Shown here piece after piece: positions 23,077 through 31,553 of a stretch of 55,345 nucleotides of DNA (positions are counted from its first letter, which is position 1; every line of letters starts with the position of its first letter). The position numbers and the translations under genes were made by a program. Origin of the DNA: CAYRJD01 sp964424585 (GTDB lineage Bacteria > Actinomycetota > Acidimicrobiia > Acidimicrobiales > Poriferisodalaceae); contig CAYRJD010000049.1 of assembly GCA_964424585.1 (NCBI GenBank), positions 1 to 55,345 on the forward strand, written 5' to 3'. The notes under the pieces were generated by a model that was not told the origin of the DNA, made no database searches, and saw only the letters and a list, made by a program, of their open reading frames with translations.

Positions 23077-24502
23077 CAGAGATTACAGCCGCGCGCAGCC
23101 GGCGGAGGATTTCGTCGCGCCCGAGCCACGCCATCGACTCGAACAGCGGCGGCCCGACCGTCGCGCCCGTCACGGCGACGCGCACCGGCATCTGCGAGCG
23201 GCGCAGCTTGAGGTCGTGTCGTTCGCCGACGGCGCGCAGCACGTCGCCGATCGCGTCCGCGCTCCAGTCGTCGAGCGAGGCGAGCGCGTCGTGCGCCTCC
23301 GAGCACAGGGTCGCCGCGCTCAGCCCGTCGCTGGCCGCCTGGACACCCAGCGCCTTGTCGGCTTCGGCCCAGACCGACGCGTCGAAGGTTGGCTCGCTGA
23401 AGGCGAACGCGAGCGCCTCGGGCACGGTCGCCAGCAGCTGGGTGCGTCGCGCAACGAGCGGCGCCAGCTCGGTCACCGCCGCCAGCCGCTCGGCTGGGTC
23501 CATCTGTGAGCCCCAGGGCGAGCGGGCAGTCCACGGCTCGGCTGCGGCCGCGAACTCGGCTGGGCCTAGCTCTCGCAGGTACGCCGCGTTGATGGCGAAC
23601 AGCTTCGCCTCATCAAAGCGCGCCGCCGACGCGGTGACGTCAGCCAACTCGAACATCGCAGCGATCTCGTCGATGGGGCGAATCTCGATGTCGTCTTTGG
23701 GCCCCCAGCCCAGCAGCGCGAGGTGGTTCACCATCGCGACGGCCAGCACGCCCCGGTCGCGGAATTCGTCGACCGCCACCGCGTCGCGACGCTTCGACAG
23801 CTTGCGGCCGTTCTCGTCGACCAGCAGCGGCAGGTGCGCGTAGACGAGCGGCGGCGCCTCAGGAGCGAGCGTGGCGCGCAGCAGCCGGGTGCGAGGCGTG
23901 GGGTTGAGCAGGTCTTCGCCTCGGATGACGTGGGTGATGCCCAACGCGAGGTCGTCGATGGCATTGGCGAAGGTGAACATCACTCGGCCGTCTGAGCGGC
24001 GGATGACGAAGTCGTCGATCTCCGCGGTCGCCCATCTGACCGTGCCTCGCACGATGTCGTCGATGGTCACCTCGGCTACCTCGTCGCGCGGCACCCGAAA
24101 CCTGACCGCGCCGGCATCGACGTATGCCTCGCCTGCGGCAAGCAGCTCGTCGATGGCTTCGTCGTACCGCTCGCGGTTCGCGCTCTGACGCACCGGCTCG
24201 CCGTCGAAGGTGATGCCGAGCCAGTCGAGCGACTCGAGAATCTGTTCGACGTAGCGCTCGACCTCACTCGCCGTCTCGGGCGTGACGTCGGTGTCTTCGA
24301 TGCGCAAGATCAGCTCGCCGCCGGTGCGTTGCGCGTAGAGCCAGTTGTAGAGCGCGGTGCGGGCAGAGCCGACGTGCATGAAGCCGGTAGGCGCTGGCGC
24401 GAACCGAAGACGTGGCCCGCCAGCGTCAGGCGAGCTGGCTGCGGAGGAGTTGGACGTCAGCAGGAACCCGAAGCGCAGTCGGGGGCGGTCGTGTCGACCC
24501 AC
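23069..24502 (-). CDS. gltX: Glutamyl-tRNA synthetase
   Basis: Charges tRNA with glutamate; class I synthetase. The HIGH-equivalent FAPAPTGFMHVGSARTALYN lies near residue 25, the IEDTDVTPE element follows, and the KMSKS-equivalent is GRKLSKRRD. The GTG at 24502 gives 477 residues, the normal size, and overlaps the upstream gene by 46 bases. No ATG precedes the catalytic domain. A CTG at 24460 overlaps the upstream stop as CTGA, which would be a coupled non-standard start. The frame open to 24937 is not plausible as coding. Whether the enzyme also charges tRNA-Gln depends on gatCAB or glnS, neither of which is visible. The 3' end runs into a 15-bp repeat. Confidence 0.9.
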   Translation of the reverse strand: MGRHDRPRLRFGFLLTSNSSAASSPDAGGPRLRFAPAPTGFMHVGSARTALYNWLYAQRTGGELILRIEDTDVTPETASEVERYVEQILESLDWLGITFDGEPVRQSANRERYDEAIDELLAAGEAYVDAGAVRFRVPRDEVAEVTIDDIVRGTVRWATAEIDDFVIRRSDGRVMFTFANAIDDLALGITHVIRGEDLLNPTPRTRLLRATLAPEAPPLVYAHLPLLVDENGRKLSKRRDAVAVDEFRDRGVLAVAMVNHLALLGWGPKDDIEIRPIDEIAAMFELADVTASAARFDEAKLFAINAAYLRELGPAEFAAAAEPWTARSPWGSQMDPAERLAAVTELAPLVARRTQLLATVPEALAFAFSEPTFDASVWAEADKALGVQAASDGLSAATLCSEAHDALASLDDWSADAIGDVLRAVGERHDLKLRRSQMPVRVAVTGATVGPPLFESMAWLGRDEILRRLRAAVISAG

Positions 24503-25134
24503 AAGCCTGCGGGCCGACCGGTCAGCGCCAAGAAGCGTTGCGCCGGCGTGGCACCGAGCGGGCTGTCCCACGGGTCGGGCAGCGGATCGAGGTGCGGCCA
24601 CACGTCGAACGAAGGAGCCGCCATCAGCAGCCGGTCGACCAGCACGTCGTCGAGCCCGGCGCCCGCTTTGATCGCCTGCTGTAAGTCGTAGCCCAGCACC
24701 GTCAGCTCGACCGAGCGCTGCCACAGCAGCTCTCGGGCTGCCGGCGCCAAGCTCGGCGATGCCGCATCGCTGCCTGGTTCGCTCGACGTCAGCCCAGCGG
24801 CCACCGTCAGCACGGTGCGAATGCTCTCGGTCACCACCTCGGTCGCGTCGCCAGTCAGGTTGCCAGCCAACTCGCACGGCCCTGGAGGCGACTGACCCGC
24901 CAACGCCGCCGCGGCTGCGAGGTTGCCATCGCAGCATCGACGCAGCAGATCGGCGACCGTGAAGTTGTCCAGCGGCTCAGCGAGCGGCAGCGCCAAGTGC
25001 TCCCACGCGGGCAGGCGCATGCGCGCGGCCAGGTCGGTGCACGCACGCCGGTGCAGCCGCAGCAGCTCGCGGTCGGCGGTCGGCACCACCTGCGTTCGCA
25101 ACTCGTCGCCGACGTCAACGGTCATCTCAACCAT
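24457..25134 (-). CDS. Uncharacterised protein, possibly DinB/mycothiol-dependent-enzyme fold
   Basis: 225 residues, mostly helical by composition. The start resembles the four-helix maleylpyruvate-isomerase/TIGR03086-like proteins of actinobacteria (WEHLALPLAEPLDNFTVADLL region), but I cannot identify the metal-binding triad with confidence. The ATG overlaps the stop of the upstream gene by 8 bases and its stop overlaps gltX, so it is firmly in the leuB-gltX operon. The C-terminus ends with a Cys-rich CASGSC. No function is assigned. Confidence 0.6.
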   Translation of the reverse strand: MVEMTVDVGDELRTQVVPTADRELLRLHRRACTDLAARMRLPAWEHLALPLAEPLDNFTVADLLRRCCDGNLAAAAALAGQSPPGPCELAGNLTGDATEVVTESIRTVLTVAAGLTSSEPGSDAASPSLAPAARELLWQRSVELTVLGYDLQQAIKAGAGLDDVLVDRLLMAAPSFDVWPHLDPLPDPWDSPLGATPAQRFLALTGRPAGLWVDTTAPDCASGSC

Positions 25135-25675
25135 GGCTGTGCTCCTTTGTTGTGCTGGCGGGCGTCAAACTCTGGCGCCAGTCTGCCTCGTAGCGACGCA
25201 TCGCATCGGTCGGGCTGACTAGAAGCGCCTCAGGGGCCACCATCGCAGCCAGCGCACGCCGGCTCGTGTAGTGGTGCGCATCGGCGACGCCGGTGAACGC
25301 GCGCCGTCGCAGCTCGACCAGCTCAGCCGGCGGGGCGGGGTCGAAGTAGCCCCAAATCGTGTAAGCCACTTCCAAGTCGTAGATGACGGGTGCTCGCCCG
25401 AACGCAGACGCTCGCTTCAGCGCTATCTCGACGCACCCAGCGTGAACGTCATCAGCCGTCTCGCCGTCGGCCAGCACCAGCGCGTCGTCGAACGCCGCGG
25501 TCAGCGTCAGCGCGTAGCCCTGGTCTGGGCCGGTGTCGCCGAGGGCTGGCCCGCTCGGCTGCGCTCCAGCGAGATCGGCCGGCCGGTCGGCCTGCCAGCT
25601 CGACGGCACCACTCGCGGCGAGTCGTAGACAACCCGACGCCGTCGTGACGCACTTACGAATCGCGGTGCCGCCAC
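25127..25675 (-). CDS. Conserved actinobacterial protein of unknown function
   Basis: 182 residues, soluble, no membrane segment. It has a basic Arg-rich N-terminus and a middle segment that I recognise as conserved among actinobacteria (GCVEIALKRASAFGRAPVIYD, then IWGYFDPAPPAELVELRR). The function is not known to me. GTG start, 6 bp after the citramalate synthase stop; its end overlaps the next gene by 8 bases. The operon position between amino-acid biosynthesis and gltX is the only clue. Confidence 0.65.
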   Translation of the reverse strand: MAAPRFVSASRRRRVVYDSPRVVPSSWQADRPADLAGAQPSGPALGDTGPDQGYALTLTAAFDDALVLADGETADDVHAGCVEIALKRASAFGRAPVIYDLEVAYTIWGYFDPAPPAELVELRRRAFTGVADAHHYTSRRALAAMVAPEALLVSPTDAMRRYEADWRQSLTPASTTKEHSHG

Positions 25676-25681
25676 TGTTGC

Positions 25682-27301
25682 TCAGCCTTGCCTCTCGTCG
25701 CTGCGCGCCAGGTGGAGCGCGTACAGATATGAGTCGCGCAGAGCCAGCCACGACGCCTCGATGATGTTCTCAGACACCCCGATGGTCGTCCAGGTGCGGG
25801 TGCCGTCGGTCGAGTCGATCAGCACGCGGGTGACGGCTTCGGTGCCTCGGTGAGCGTCGAGCACGCGCACCTTGTAGTCGGTGAGGTGCACCTTGGCGAG
25901 TTCGGGGTAGTGCTCGGCGGTCGCCAGCCGGAAGGCGTTGTCGAGCGCGTTCACCGGGCCGTCGCCCTCGCCGACGGTCATCATCCGCTCGCCGTCGATG
26001 ATCAGCCGCAGCGTCGCCTCGGTGTCGAACTCGCGGTCACGTCGACGCTCGACCAGCACGCGGAACGATTCGACGACGAAGAAGTCGAGGGTTACGCCGC
26101 TGGCCCGCAGCAGCAGCATCTCCAGCGACGCGTCGGCCACCTCGAAGTGGTAGCCCTCGTGCTCTAGCCGCTTCAGCTCATCGACCACGTCGCCCACCGT
26201 GGCTTTGTCGATCGAGATGCCGTACTCGGCGGCCTTCAGCTCGACCGATGCTCGGCCCGACAGGTCGCCCAGCAAGAAGCGGGTCGTGTTGCCGATGAGC
26301 GCCGGGTCGACGTGCTCGTAGCTGTCGGGTTGTCGGGCGATGGCGCTGGTGTGCAGCCCGGCCTTGTGGGCGAACGCCGACGCGCCGACGTAGGGCTGCT
26401 GGTTGGCGGCCGGCATGTTCAGCAGCTCGGCGACGTGGTGCGACACGTCGGTGAAGCGTTCGAGGCACTCGGTCGGCACCGTCTCTATGCCCATCTTGAG
26501 CGTGAGGTTCGGCACGAGCACCGTGTTGTCGCAGTTGCCGGTGCGCTCGCCGTAGCCGTTGATCGTGCCCTGGACGTGCGTGGCGCCGGCTCGCACGCCG
26601 GCGACCGCGTTGGCGACCGCGCAGCCGGTGTCGTTCTGGGTGTGCATGCCGACCGTGACGTCGCTGAAGTGCGAGACGACGTCGCGCACGGCGCTCTCGA
26701 CGTCGTGCGGCAGCGCGCCGCCGTTGGTGTCGCACAGCACCAGGCAGTTGGCTCCGGCGGTCGCGGCGGCTTCGAGCACCGACAGCGCGAACTCGGGGTT
26801 GCGCCGGTAGCCGTCGAAGAAGTGCTCGGCGTCGAAGAACACCCGCAGGCCCTCTCCTACGAGGTAGTCCACAGAGTCGCGCACCATCGCGATGCCTTCA
26901 GCCAGCGGCTGTCGCAGCGCCTCGGTCACGTGGTAGTCCCAGCTCTTGCCCACGATGCAGACCGTGGAGGTGCCGGCGCCGACGAGCGAGGCGAGCGTCT
27001 GGTCGTCGTCGACCCTCCCTTTGGGCCGGCGGGTCGAACCGAACGCCACCAGCGTCGAGGCGCTGAGGTCGAGTTCGGTTGTGGCCCGAGCGAAAAACTC
27101 TTCGTCTTTCGGGTTCGAGCCAGGCCAGCCACCCTCGACGTAGTGGACGCCCAGCAGGTCGAGCTGGCGGGCGACCTTCAGTTTGTCGTCGGGCGACACC
27201 GAGATGCCTTCAAACTGCACGCCGTCGCGCAGCGTCGTGTCGAATATTTCGACGCGGCGCGGCCAGTCCGGGTTGCGCGCCGGGCCGCGGTCGATCTGCA
27301 C
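25682..27301 (-). CDS. cimA: (R)-citramalate synthase / isopropylmalate-synthase family
   Basis: Condenses pyruvate with acetyl-CoA to citramalate, a threonine-independent route to 2-ketobutyrate for isoleucine. The 539-residue protein has the HMGL-like TIM barrel with FDTTLRDGVQFEG (family DTTLRDG), the metal and Asn motif MHTQNDTGCAVAN, GTINGYGERTGNCDN, and the C-terminal LeuA dimer/allosteric domain. Size and the YVEGGWPGSNPKDEEFF motif fit the TIGR00977 CimA group rather than actinobacterial LeuA. The GTG follows the leuB stop directly. Substrate choice cannot be proven from sequence; 2-isopropylmalate synthase activity is the main alternative. Confidence 0.85.
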   Translation of the reverse strand: MQIDRGPARNPDWPRRVEIFDTTLRDGVQFEGISVSPDDKLKVARQLDLLGVHYVEGGWPGSNPKDEEFFARATTELDLSASTLVAFGSTRRPKGRVDDDQTLASLVGAGTSTVCIVGKSWDYHVTEALRQPLAEGIAMVRDSVDYLVGEGLRVFFDAEHFFDGYRRNPEFALSVLEAAATAGANCLVLCDTNGGALPHDVESAVRDVVSHFSDVTVGMHTQNDTGCAVANAVAGVRAGATHVQGTINGYGERTGNCDNTVLVPNLTLKMGIETVPTECLERFTDVSHHVAELLNMPAANQQPYVGASAFAHKAGLHTSAIARQPDSYEHVDPALIGNTTRFLLGDLSGRASVELKAAEYGISIDKATVGDVVDELKRLEHEGYHFEVADASLEMLLLRASGVTLDFFVVESFRVLVERRRDREFDTEATLRLIIDGERMMTVGEGDGPVNALDNAFRLATAEHYPELAKVHLTDYKVRVLDAHRGTEAVTRVLIDSTDGTRTWTTIGVSENIIEASWLALRDSYLYALHLARSDERQG

Positions 27302-28369
27302 CTAGCCGGCGAGCAGGTGTGCGCGAATGGCGTCGGCGATCTGCTCGGTGCCGATGTCGGCGACCTCCGGGTCGGCGACCACCGCGTCGCAGGCGGCACG
27401 CAGCCGCGCCGCCGCGGCCACTTCGCCCAAAAACTCGAGCATCAGCGCAGCCGACAGCACTGCCGCGGTGGGGTTTGCGAGCCCCTGTCCGGCGATGTCT
27501 GGGGCCGAGCCGTGCACCGGCTCGAACAGCGACGGCCCGGTGCGTGCGGGGTTGAGGTTGGCCGACGGCGCCAGCCCGATGCCGCCGGCGACCGCTCCGG
27601 CCAGGTCGGTCAGAATGTCGCCGAAGAGGTTGTCGGTGACGATGACCTCGTAGCGCTCGGGATGCTCGACCATGTGGATGCACGCCGCGTCGACGTGCTG
27701 GTAGTCGGTGGTGACGCCGTCGAACTCGGCGGCGACTTCGTTGAACGTGCGCTCCCACAGGTCGCCCGAGAACGTCAGCACGTTCGTCTTGTGCACCAGC
27801 GTCAGATGCGGGTTGGCTTTGCTGAGCGCCAGCTCGAAGCCGAAGCGGATGCAGCGCTCGGCGCCCATGCGGGTGTTGACCGAGCCTTGCGTGGCGATCT
27901 CGTGCGGCGTGCCCTTGCGCAGAAAGCCGCCCTCGCCCGCGTACGTGCCCTCGGTGTTCTCCCGAATGATGGTGAACTCGTGGCCCTCTACTTGTGCACC
28001 GGCTGCTTGTGCACCGGCTATTGGTGCACCACTCGGGGCACCCTCGCCGTTCGACCGGGTCAGCTTGAACGGGCGCAGGTTTACGAACAGGTCGAGCTCG
28101 AAGCGAGCCCGCAGCAGCAAGCCACGCTCGATGACGCCGGGCGGCACCTCCGGCGTGCCGACCGCCCCCAGCAAGATGGCGTCGAAGCCGCGCAGCTGAT
28201 CGAGCGTGTCGTCGTCGAGCACGGTGCCGTCGCGCAAGTACCGGCTGCCGCCCAGGTCGAAACGAGTGAGGTTGGTGGCCACGTCGACGCAATCGACCAT
28301 CTCTAGTGCCACCTCGGTGACCTCAGGCCCGATGCCGTCGCCTCCAATGACTGCGATGTTGTGTGTCAA
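27302..28369 (-). CDS. leuB: 3-isopropylmalate dehydrogenase
   Basis: Oxidative decarboxylation of 3-isopropylmalate in leucine synthesis, NAD-dependent. 355 residues. N-terminus NIAVIGGDGIGPEV, ENTEGTYAGEGG, the YQHVDAACIHMVEHPERYEVIVTDNLFGDILTD region (catalytic Asp residues; key words NLFGDILTD) and EPVHGSAPDIAGQG all match. Just before the substrate loop the protein carries an unusual Ala/Gly/Gln insert (PIAGAQAAGAQV) encoded by 15-bp repeats. The start is TTG at 28369, with GGCGGGGG upstream; no better start exists before the conserved N-terminus. First gene of the leuB-cimA-gltX operon and divergent from greA. Confidence 0.92.
   Translation of the reverse strand: MTHNIAVIGGDGIGPEVTEVALEMVDCVDVATNLTRFDLGGSRYLRDGTVLDDDTLDQLRGFDAILLGAVGTPEVPPGVIERGLLLRARFELDLFVNLRPFKLTRSNGEGAPSGAPIAGAQAAGAQVEGHEFTIIRENTEGTYAGEGGFLRKGTPHEIATQGSVNTRMGAERCIRFGFELALSKANPHLTLVHKTNVLTFSGDLWERTFNEVAAEFDGVTTDYQHVDAACIHMVEHPERYEVIVTDNLFGDILTDLAGAVAGGIGLAPSANLNPARTGPSLFEPVHGSAPDIAGQGLANPTAAVLSAALMLEFLGEVAAAARLRAACDAVVADPEVADIGTEQIADAIRAHLLAG
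27991..28035. repeat. 15-bp tandem repeat inside leuB
   Basis: CTTGTGCACCGGCTG (27991-28005) and CTTGTGCACCGGCTA (28006-28020) are followed by a decayed copy TTGGTGCACCACTCG (28021-28035). In frame, they add the repeated Ala-Gly-Ala-Gln words to LeuB. Confidence 0.75.
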
Positions 28370-28435
28370 CCGGCTGCCCCCGCCTTGCTACACCGACAGG
28401 CTACGGGTAGCAGACGCTCAGGTACGCTTGCGCGG
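28370..28435. promoter_or_regulatory. Divergent promoters of leuB and greA
   Basis: Plus strand: TACGCT (28423-28428) is 7 bases before the GTG of greA, so a leaderless transcript is likely. Minus strand: TAGCCT (complement of 28398-28403) is 28 bases before the TTG of leuB, leaving room for a short leader with GGCGGGGG as the ribosome-binding site. No attenuator or T-box fits in the leader. Confidence 0.5.
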
Positions 28436-29050
28436 GTGGATAACACCTCCGAAGACACCCACGAGCTGTCGGTCGAGGCGTTCAGCCGGCTGGTAGACGA
28501 GCGCACCGATCTCACCGGCCGCGGCCGAGTCGAGATCGCTCGTCGCATCGAAGAGGCACGGCTGATGGGCGACCTGTCAGAGAACGGCGACTACCACGCC
28601 GCCAAGGAAGAGCAAGGAAAGATGGAGGGACGCATCACGTTCCTCAACGGCTTGCTGAGCCGGTGCGTGGTGAAGGTCGCCGCGAGCGAGCACGTCACCC
28701 TCGCTGCCGAGCTTGAAGGCCTGCAAGCGAGCACCAACGGCGCCGCTGCTACGCCACGCGAAGAGCTGCTCGACTTGCTGCTCGCGCACGCCACCGTCGT
28801 CGCGGACGACCACGACGAGGCCAGCGGCCACATCAGTCCTGGCGCGATCATCGAGCTGCGCTTCGCCGACGACGAGCCTGCCGAGCGCTACTTGTTTGGG
28901 TCGGTAGAAGAACGCCGCGACGGGCTAGACGTCGTCTCACCCGGTTCGCCGCTCGGCCAGCAGCTCAGCGGCGCAGCCGTCGGCGACGAGGTCACCTTCG
29001 ACGCCGGAGCGGGGCGGCTGACCGTCGAAGTGGTCAGCATCGAGCGGTGA
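28436..29050 (+). CDS. greA: Transcription elongation factor, GreA/GreB family
   Basis: Rescues backtracked RNA polymerase by stimulating transcript cleavage. The coiled-coil tip has the required acidic residues in GDLSENGDYHAAKEEQ at about 45-60. The C-terminal FKBP-like domain follows (ISPGAIIELRF, SPGSPLGQQLSGAAVGDEVTF). At 204 residues it is longer than typical GreA (about 160); the extra stretch (TNGAAATPREELLDLLLAHATVV region) lies between the two domains. GTG at 28436 is supported by the TACGCT box. Its end overlaps the hydrolase start, making greA the first gene of a greA-hydrolase-leuC-leuD unit. Confidence 0.88.
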   Translation: MDNTSEDTHELSVEAFSRLVDERTDLTGRGRVEIARRIEEARLMGDLSENGDYHAAKEEQGKMEGRITFLNGLLSRCVVKVAASEHVTLAAELEGLQASTNGAAATPREELLDLLLAHATVVADDHDEASGHISPGAIIELRFADDEPAERYLFGSVEERRDGLDVVSPGSPLGQQLSGAAVGDEVTFDAGAGRLTVEVVSIER

Positions 29051-30102
29051 TGCCGGCGGCCGCGGCAGCCTCGGCTAGCGCGCCGGCGCAGACCAAGGGT
29101 CGCATCGGACGCGCCGCCAATCGACCGAAGCGGGTGCTGGGTGCGCCTCCGGACGGAGGCGGGCCAATGCGCCTGCCGAAGGGCAGCCGCGTCATCTACC
29201 CAGACGGAGCGAAAGGGTTCGTGCGCCACAGCGAGCCGACCGCCGGCGACGGGCCCGTCAGCAGCGCGAACACCAGCAAATCTGTCCCTCTATTACTGGT
29301 GCACGGCTGGACGGCCACCGCGGACATCAACTTCGCCACGGTCTTTGAGGCCCTGGAGCAGCGCCACCGCTTCGTCGCACCCGACCTGCAGGGACACGGC
29401 AGAGGGCCACGCCGGCCTCACGTCGGCTTCCGGCTGGTGCAGTGCGCCAAGGACGCCGTCGACCTGCTCGACATCTTCGGCATCGAAAGAGCGATCATCG
29501 TGGGGTATTCGATGGGCGGCGCCATCGCCCAGCTCGTGTGGCGTCACTTCGCCGACCGGGTGGCTGGCCTGGTGCTGTGCGCGACGGCCTCGACGTTTCG
29601 CGACACGCCGGCCGAGCACCTGCGCTTCATGGGCGTAGCGGCCGGCGGCATCGCCGCGCGCCTGATGCCCAGACGGGTTTCGCGCACCGTCGGACGGCGC
29701 TACCTCGACTGGTACGCGCGCAGCGGTTTGAGCCAGTGGATGGTCGATGAGATGCGCGTGCACGAGCCGGTTCGGCTCGTCCAGGCCGGGCACCAGCTGG
29801 GCACGTTCGACAGCCGCGCGTGGAAGGCATCGATCGACGTGCCGGTGGCGTCGGTCATCCCCGCCCACGACCACGTCGTGCCGCCCGAACGTCAGCTCGC
29901 CTTGGCGAAGGCCATCGCCGGCGCCAAGACGTTTCCCATCGAAGGCGGCCACATCGCGTGCCTGCAGCAGCCTCAAGGCTGGCTCGCCGGACTGACCGAC
30001 GCTCTAGGCTGGATCGAAGGCGAAGTCGCCAGCTCGCCCGCAACAGCTGGCGGCATTCCGGTCGGCATTCCGCACCCGCACCCCATCCGGTCTTGGCTGT
30101 AG
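29047..30102 (+). CDS. Alpha/beta-hydrolase
   Basis: 351 residues. The fold is clear: oxyanion-hole region LLLVHGWTA, nucleophile elbow GYSMGG (Ser), HDHVVPP with the catalytic Asp, and GGHIACLQ with the His. An N-terminal extension of about 65 residues rich in Ala/Gly/Pro precedes the fold. The substrate is unknown; esterase, lactonase or haloperoxidase-like activities are possible. GTG at 29047 overlaps the greA stop as GTGA, or ATG at 29050 as TGATG. It precedes leuC by 26 bp on the same transcript. Confidence 0.82.
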   Translation: MMPAAAAASASAPAQTKGRIGRAANRPKRVLGAPPDGGGPMRLPKGSRVIYPDGAKGFVRHSEPTAGDGPVSSANTSKSVPLLLVHGWTATADINFATVFEALEQRHRFVAPDLQGHGRGPRRPHVGFRLVQCAKDAVDLLDIFGIERAIIVGYSMGGAIAQLVWRHFADRVAGLVLCATASTFRDTPAEHLRFMGVAAGGIAARLMPRRVSRTVGRRYLDWYARSGLSQWMVDEMRVHEPVRLVQAGHQLGTFDSRAWKASIDVPVASVIPAHDHVVPPERQLALAKAIAGAKTFPIEGGHIACLQQPQGWLAGLTDALGWIEGEVASSPATAGGIPVGIPHPHPIRSWL

Positions 30103-30125
30103 AAACAAGTTGGCTATAGAAAGAA
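30092..30125. repeat. Imperfect 17-bp tandem repeat before leuC
   Basis: CTTGGCTGTAGAAACAA (30092-30108) and GTTGGCTATAGAAAGAA (30109-30125) differ at three positions. The first copy contains the stop of the hydrolase. The second supplies the purine-rich sequence upstream of the leuC GTG. Confidence 0.6.
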
Positions 30126-30128
30126 CAC

Positions 30129-31538
30129 GTGACACAGAACCCACGCACGCTCGCTGACAAGGTTTGGGAGAGCCACGTCGTGCGCTCCGGCGACGGACTG
30201 CCCGACCTCCTCTACATCGACCTTCACCTCATCCACGAGGTCACCTCGCCCCAAGCCTTCGACGGGCTGCGCATGGCTGGCCGCGCCGTGCGCCGCCCCG
30301 ATCTCACCGTCGCCACCGAAGATCACAACGTGCCGACCGCCGACATCCATCTGCCGATAGCCGACCCGATCTCGAAGAAGCAGGTCGAGGTGCTGCGCCA
30401 GAACTGCGACGAGTTCGGCATTCGCCTCTACCCGATGGGCCACGACGGCCAGGGCATCGTCCACGTCATCGGCCCCGAGCAAGGACTCACGCTGCCGGCC
30501 ATGACCGTCGTGTGCGGCGACAGCCACACGTCTACCCACGGCGCGTTCGGGGCGCTGGCGTTCGGCATCGGCACGTCTGAGGTCGAGCACGTGCTGGCGT
30601 GCCAGACGCTCCCGCAGGTGCGGCCCAAGACGATGCTGATCGCGGTCGAAGGCGACACCGCCGCGGGGGTCACCGCCAAAGACATCGTGCTCGCCATCAT
30701 CGGCCGCATCGGCACGGGCGGCGGCATCGGACACATCATCGAATACGCGGGCAGCGCCGTTCGGGCGCTCTCGATGGAAGGCCGCATGACGGTGTGCAAC
30801 ATGTCGATCGAGGCGGGCGCGAAGGCGGGAATGATCGCCCCCGATGAGGTGACGTTCGAATACCTGGCTGGCCGTGCGCACGCTCCGAGCGGCGCGCAGT
30901 GGGACGAAGCCGTGGCGCACTGGCGTTCACTGGCTACCGATGAGGGCGCGACCTTCGACGCCACCGTGACCATCGACGCGACGCAGCTGGTGCCGCACGT
31001 CACCTGGGGCACCAACCCAGCGCACGTGGTGCCCATCGACGAACCCGTGCCTCACCCCGACAGCTTCGACAGTCCGACCGAAGCCACCACCGCGCAGCGG
31101 GCGCTCGACTACATGGGCCTCACCGCGGGGCAGCGGCTCACCGACGTGAACGTCGACACGGTGTTCATCGGCAGCTGCACCAACTCACGCATCGAAGACC
31201 TGCGCGTCGCAGCCGAGGTCGCCCGCGGCCGCAAGGTTGCAGAGGGCGTGCGAACGTTGGTGGTGCCCGGCTCGAACGCGGTGAAGGCGCAAGCCGAAGC
31301 CGAAGGGCTGCACGACGTGTTCACCGAAGCGGGTTTTGACTGGCGCGAGCCGGGCTGCTCGATGTGTCTGGCGATGAACCCAGACAAGCTCGCCGTCGGC
31401 GAGCGCTGCGCCTCCACCTCCAACCGCAACTTCGAAGGACGCCAAGGACGCGGCGGCCGCACGCACCTGTGCTCGCCCGCCGTCGCGGCGGCCACCGCCA
31501 TCGCTGGCAAGTTCCGCACGCCAGCCGACCTCACCTAA
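30129..31538 (+). CDS. leuC: 3-isopropylmalate dehydratase, large subunit
   Basis: With LeuD, isomerises 2- to 3-isopropylmalate. 469 residues, normal size. VCGDSHTSTHGAFGALAFG, the [4Fe-4S] ligands in GSCTNSRIEDLR and CSMCLAMN, and the substrate region ASTSNRNFEGRQGRGGRTH are all present. GTG start with AGAAAGAA upstream. It is 15 bp ahead of leuD, forming the usual leuCD pair. Confidence 0.95.
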   Translation: MTQNPRTLADKVWESHVVRSGDGLPDLLYIDLHLIHEVTSPQAFDGLRMAGRAVRRPDLTVATEDHNVPTADIHLPIADPISKKQVEVLRQNCDEFGIRLYPMGHDGQGIVHVIGPEQGLTLPAMTVVCGDSHTSTHGAFGALAFGIGTSEVEHVLACQTLPQVRPKTMLIAVEGDTAAGVTAKDIVLAIIGRIGTGGGIGHIIEYAGSAVRALSMEGRMTVCNMSIEAGAKAGMIAPDEVTFEYLAGRAHAPSGAQWDEAVAHWRSLATDEGATFDATVTIDATQLVPHVTWGTNPAHVVPIDEPVPHPDSFDSPTEATTAQRALDYMGLTAGQRLTDVNVDTVFIGSCTNSRIEDLRVAAEVARGRKVAEGVRTLVVPGSNAVKAQAEAEGLHDVFTEAGFDWREPGCSMCLAMNPDKLAVGERCASTSNRNFEGRQGRGGRTHLCSPAVAAATAIAGKFRTPADLT

Positions 31539-31553
31539 CCCAGGAGCGAGCCG

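Noticed and set aside
24503..24937. N-terminal extension of gltX
   Set aside because: Overlaps the whole upstream gene in another frame and shows no similarity to synthetase sequence.
26312..28306. 664-residue open frame on the plus strand
   Set aside because: Fully antisense to cimA and leuB, which have clear conserved motifs; composition is the Arg/Val/Gly-rich pattern of GC-rich shadow frames.
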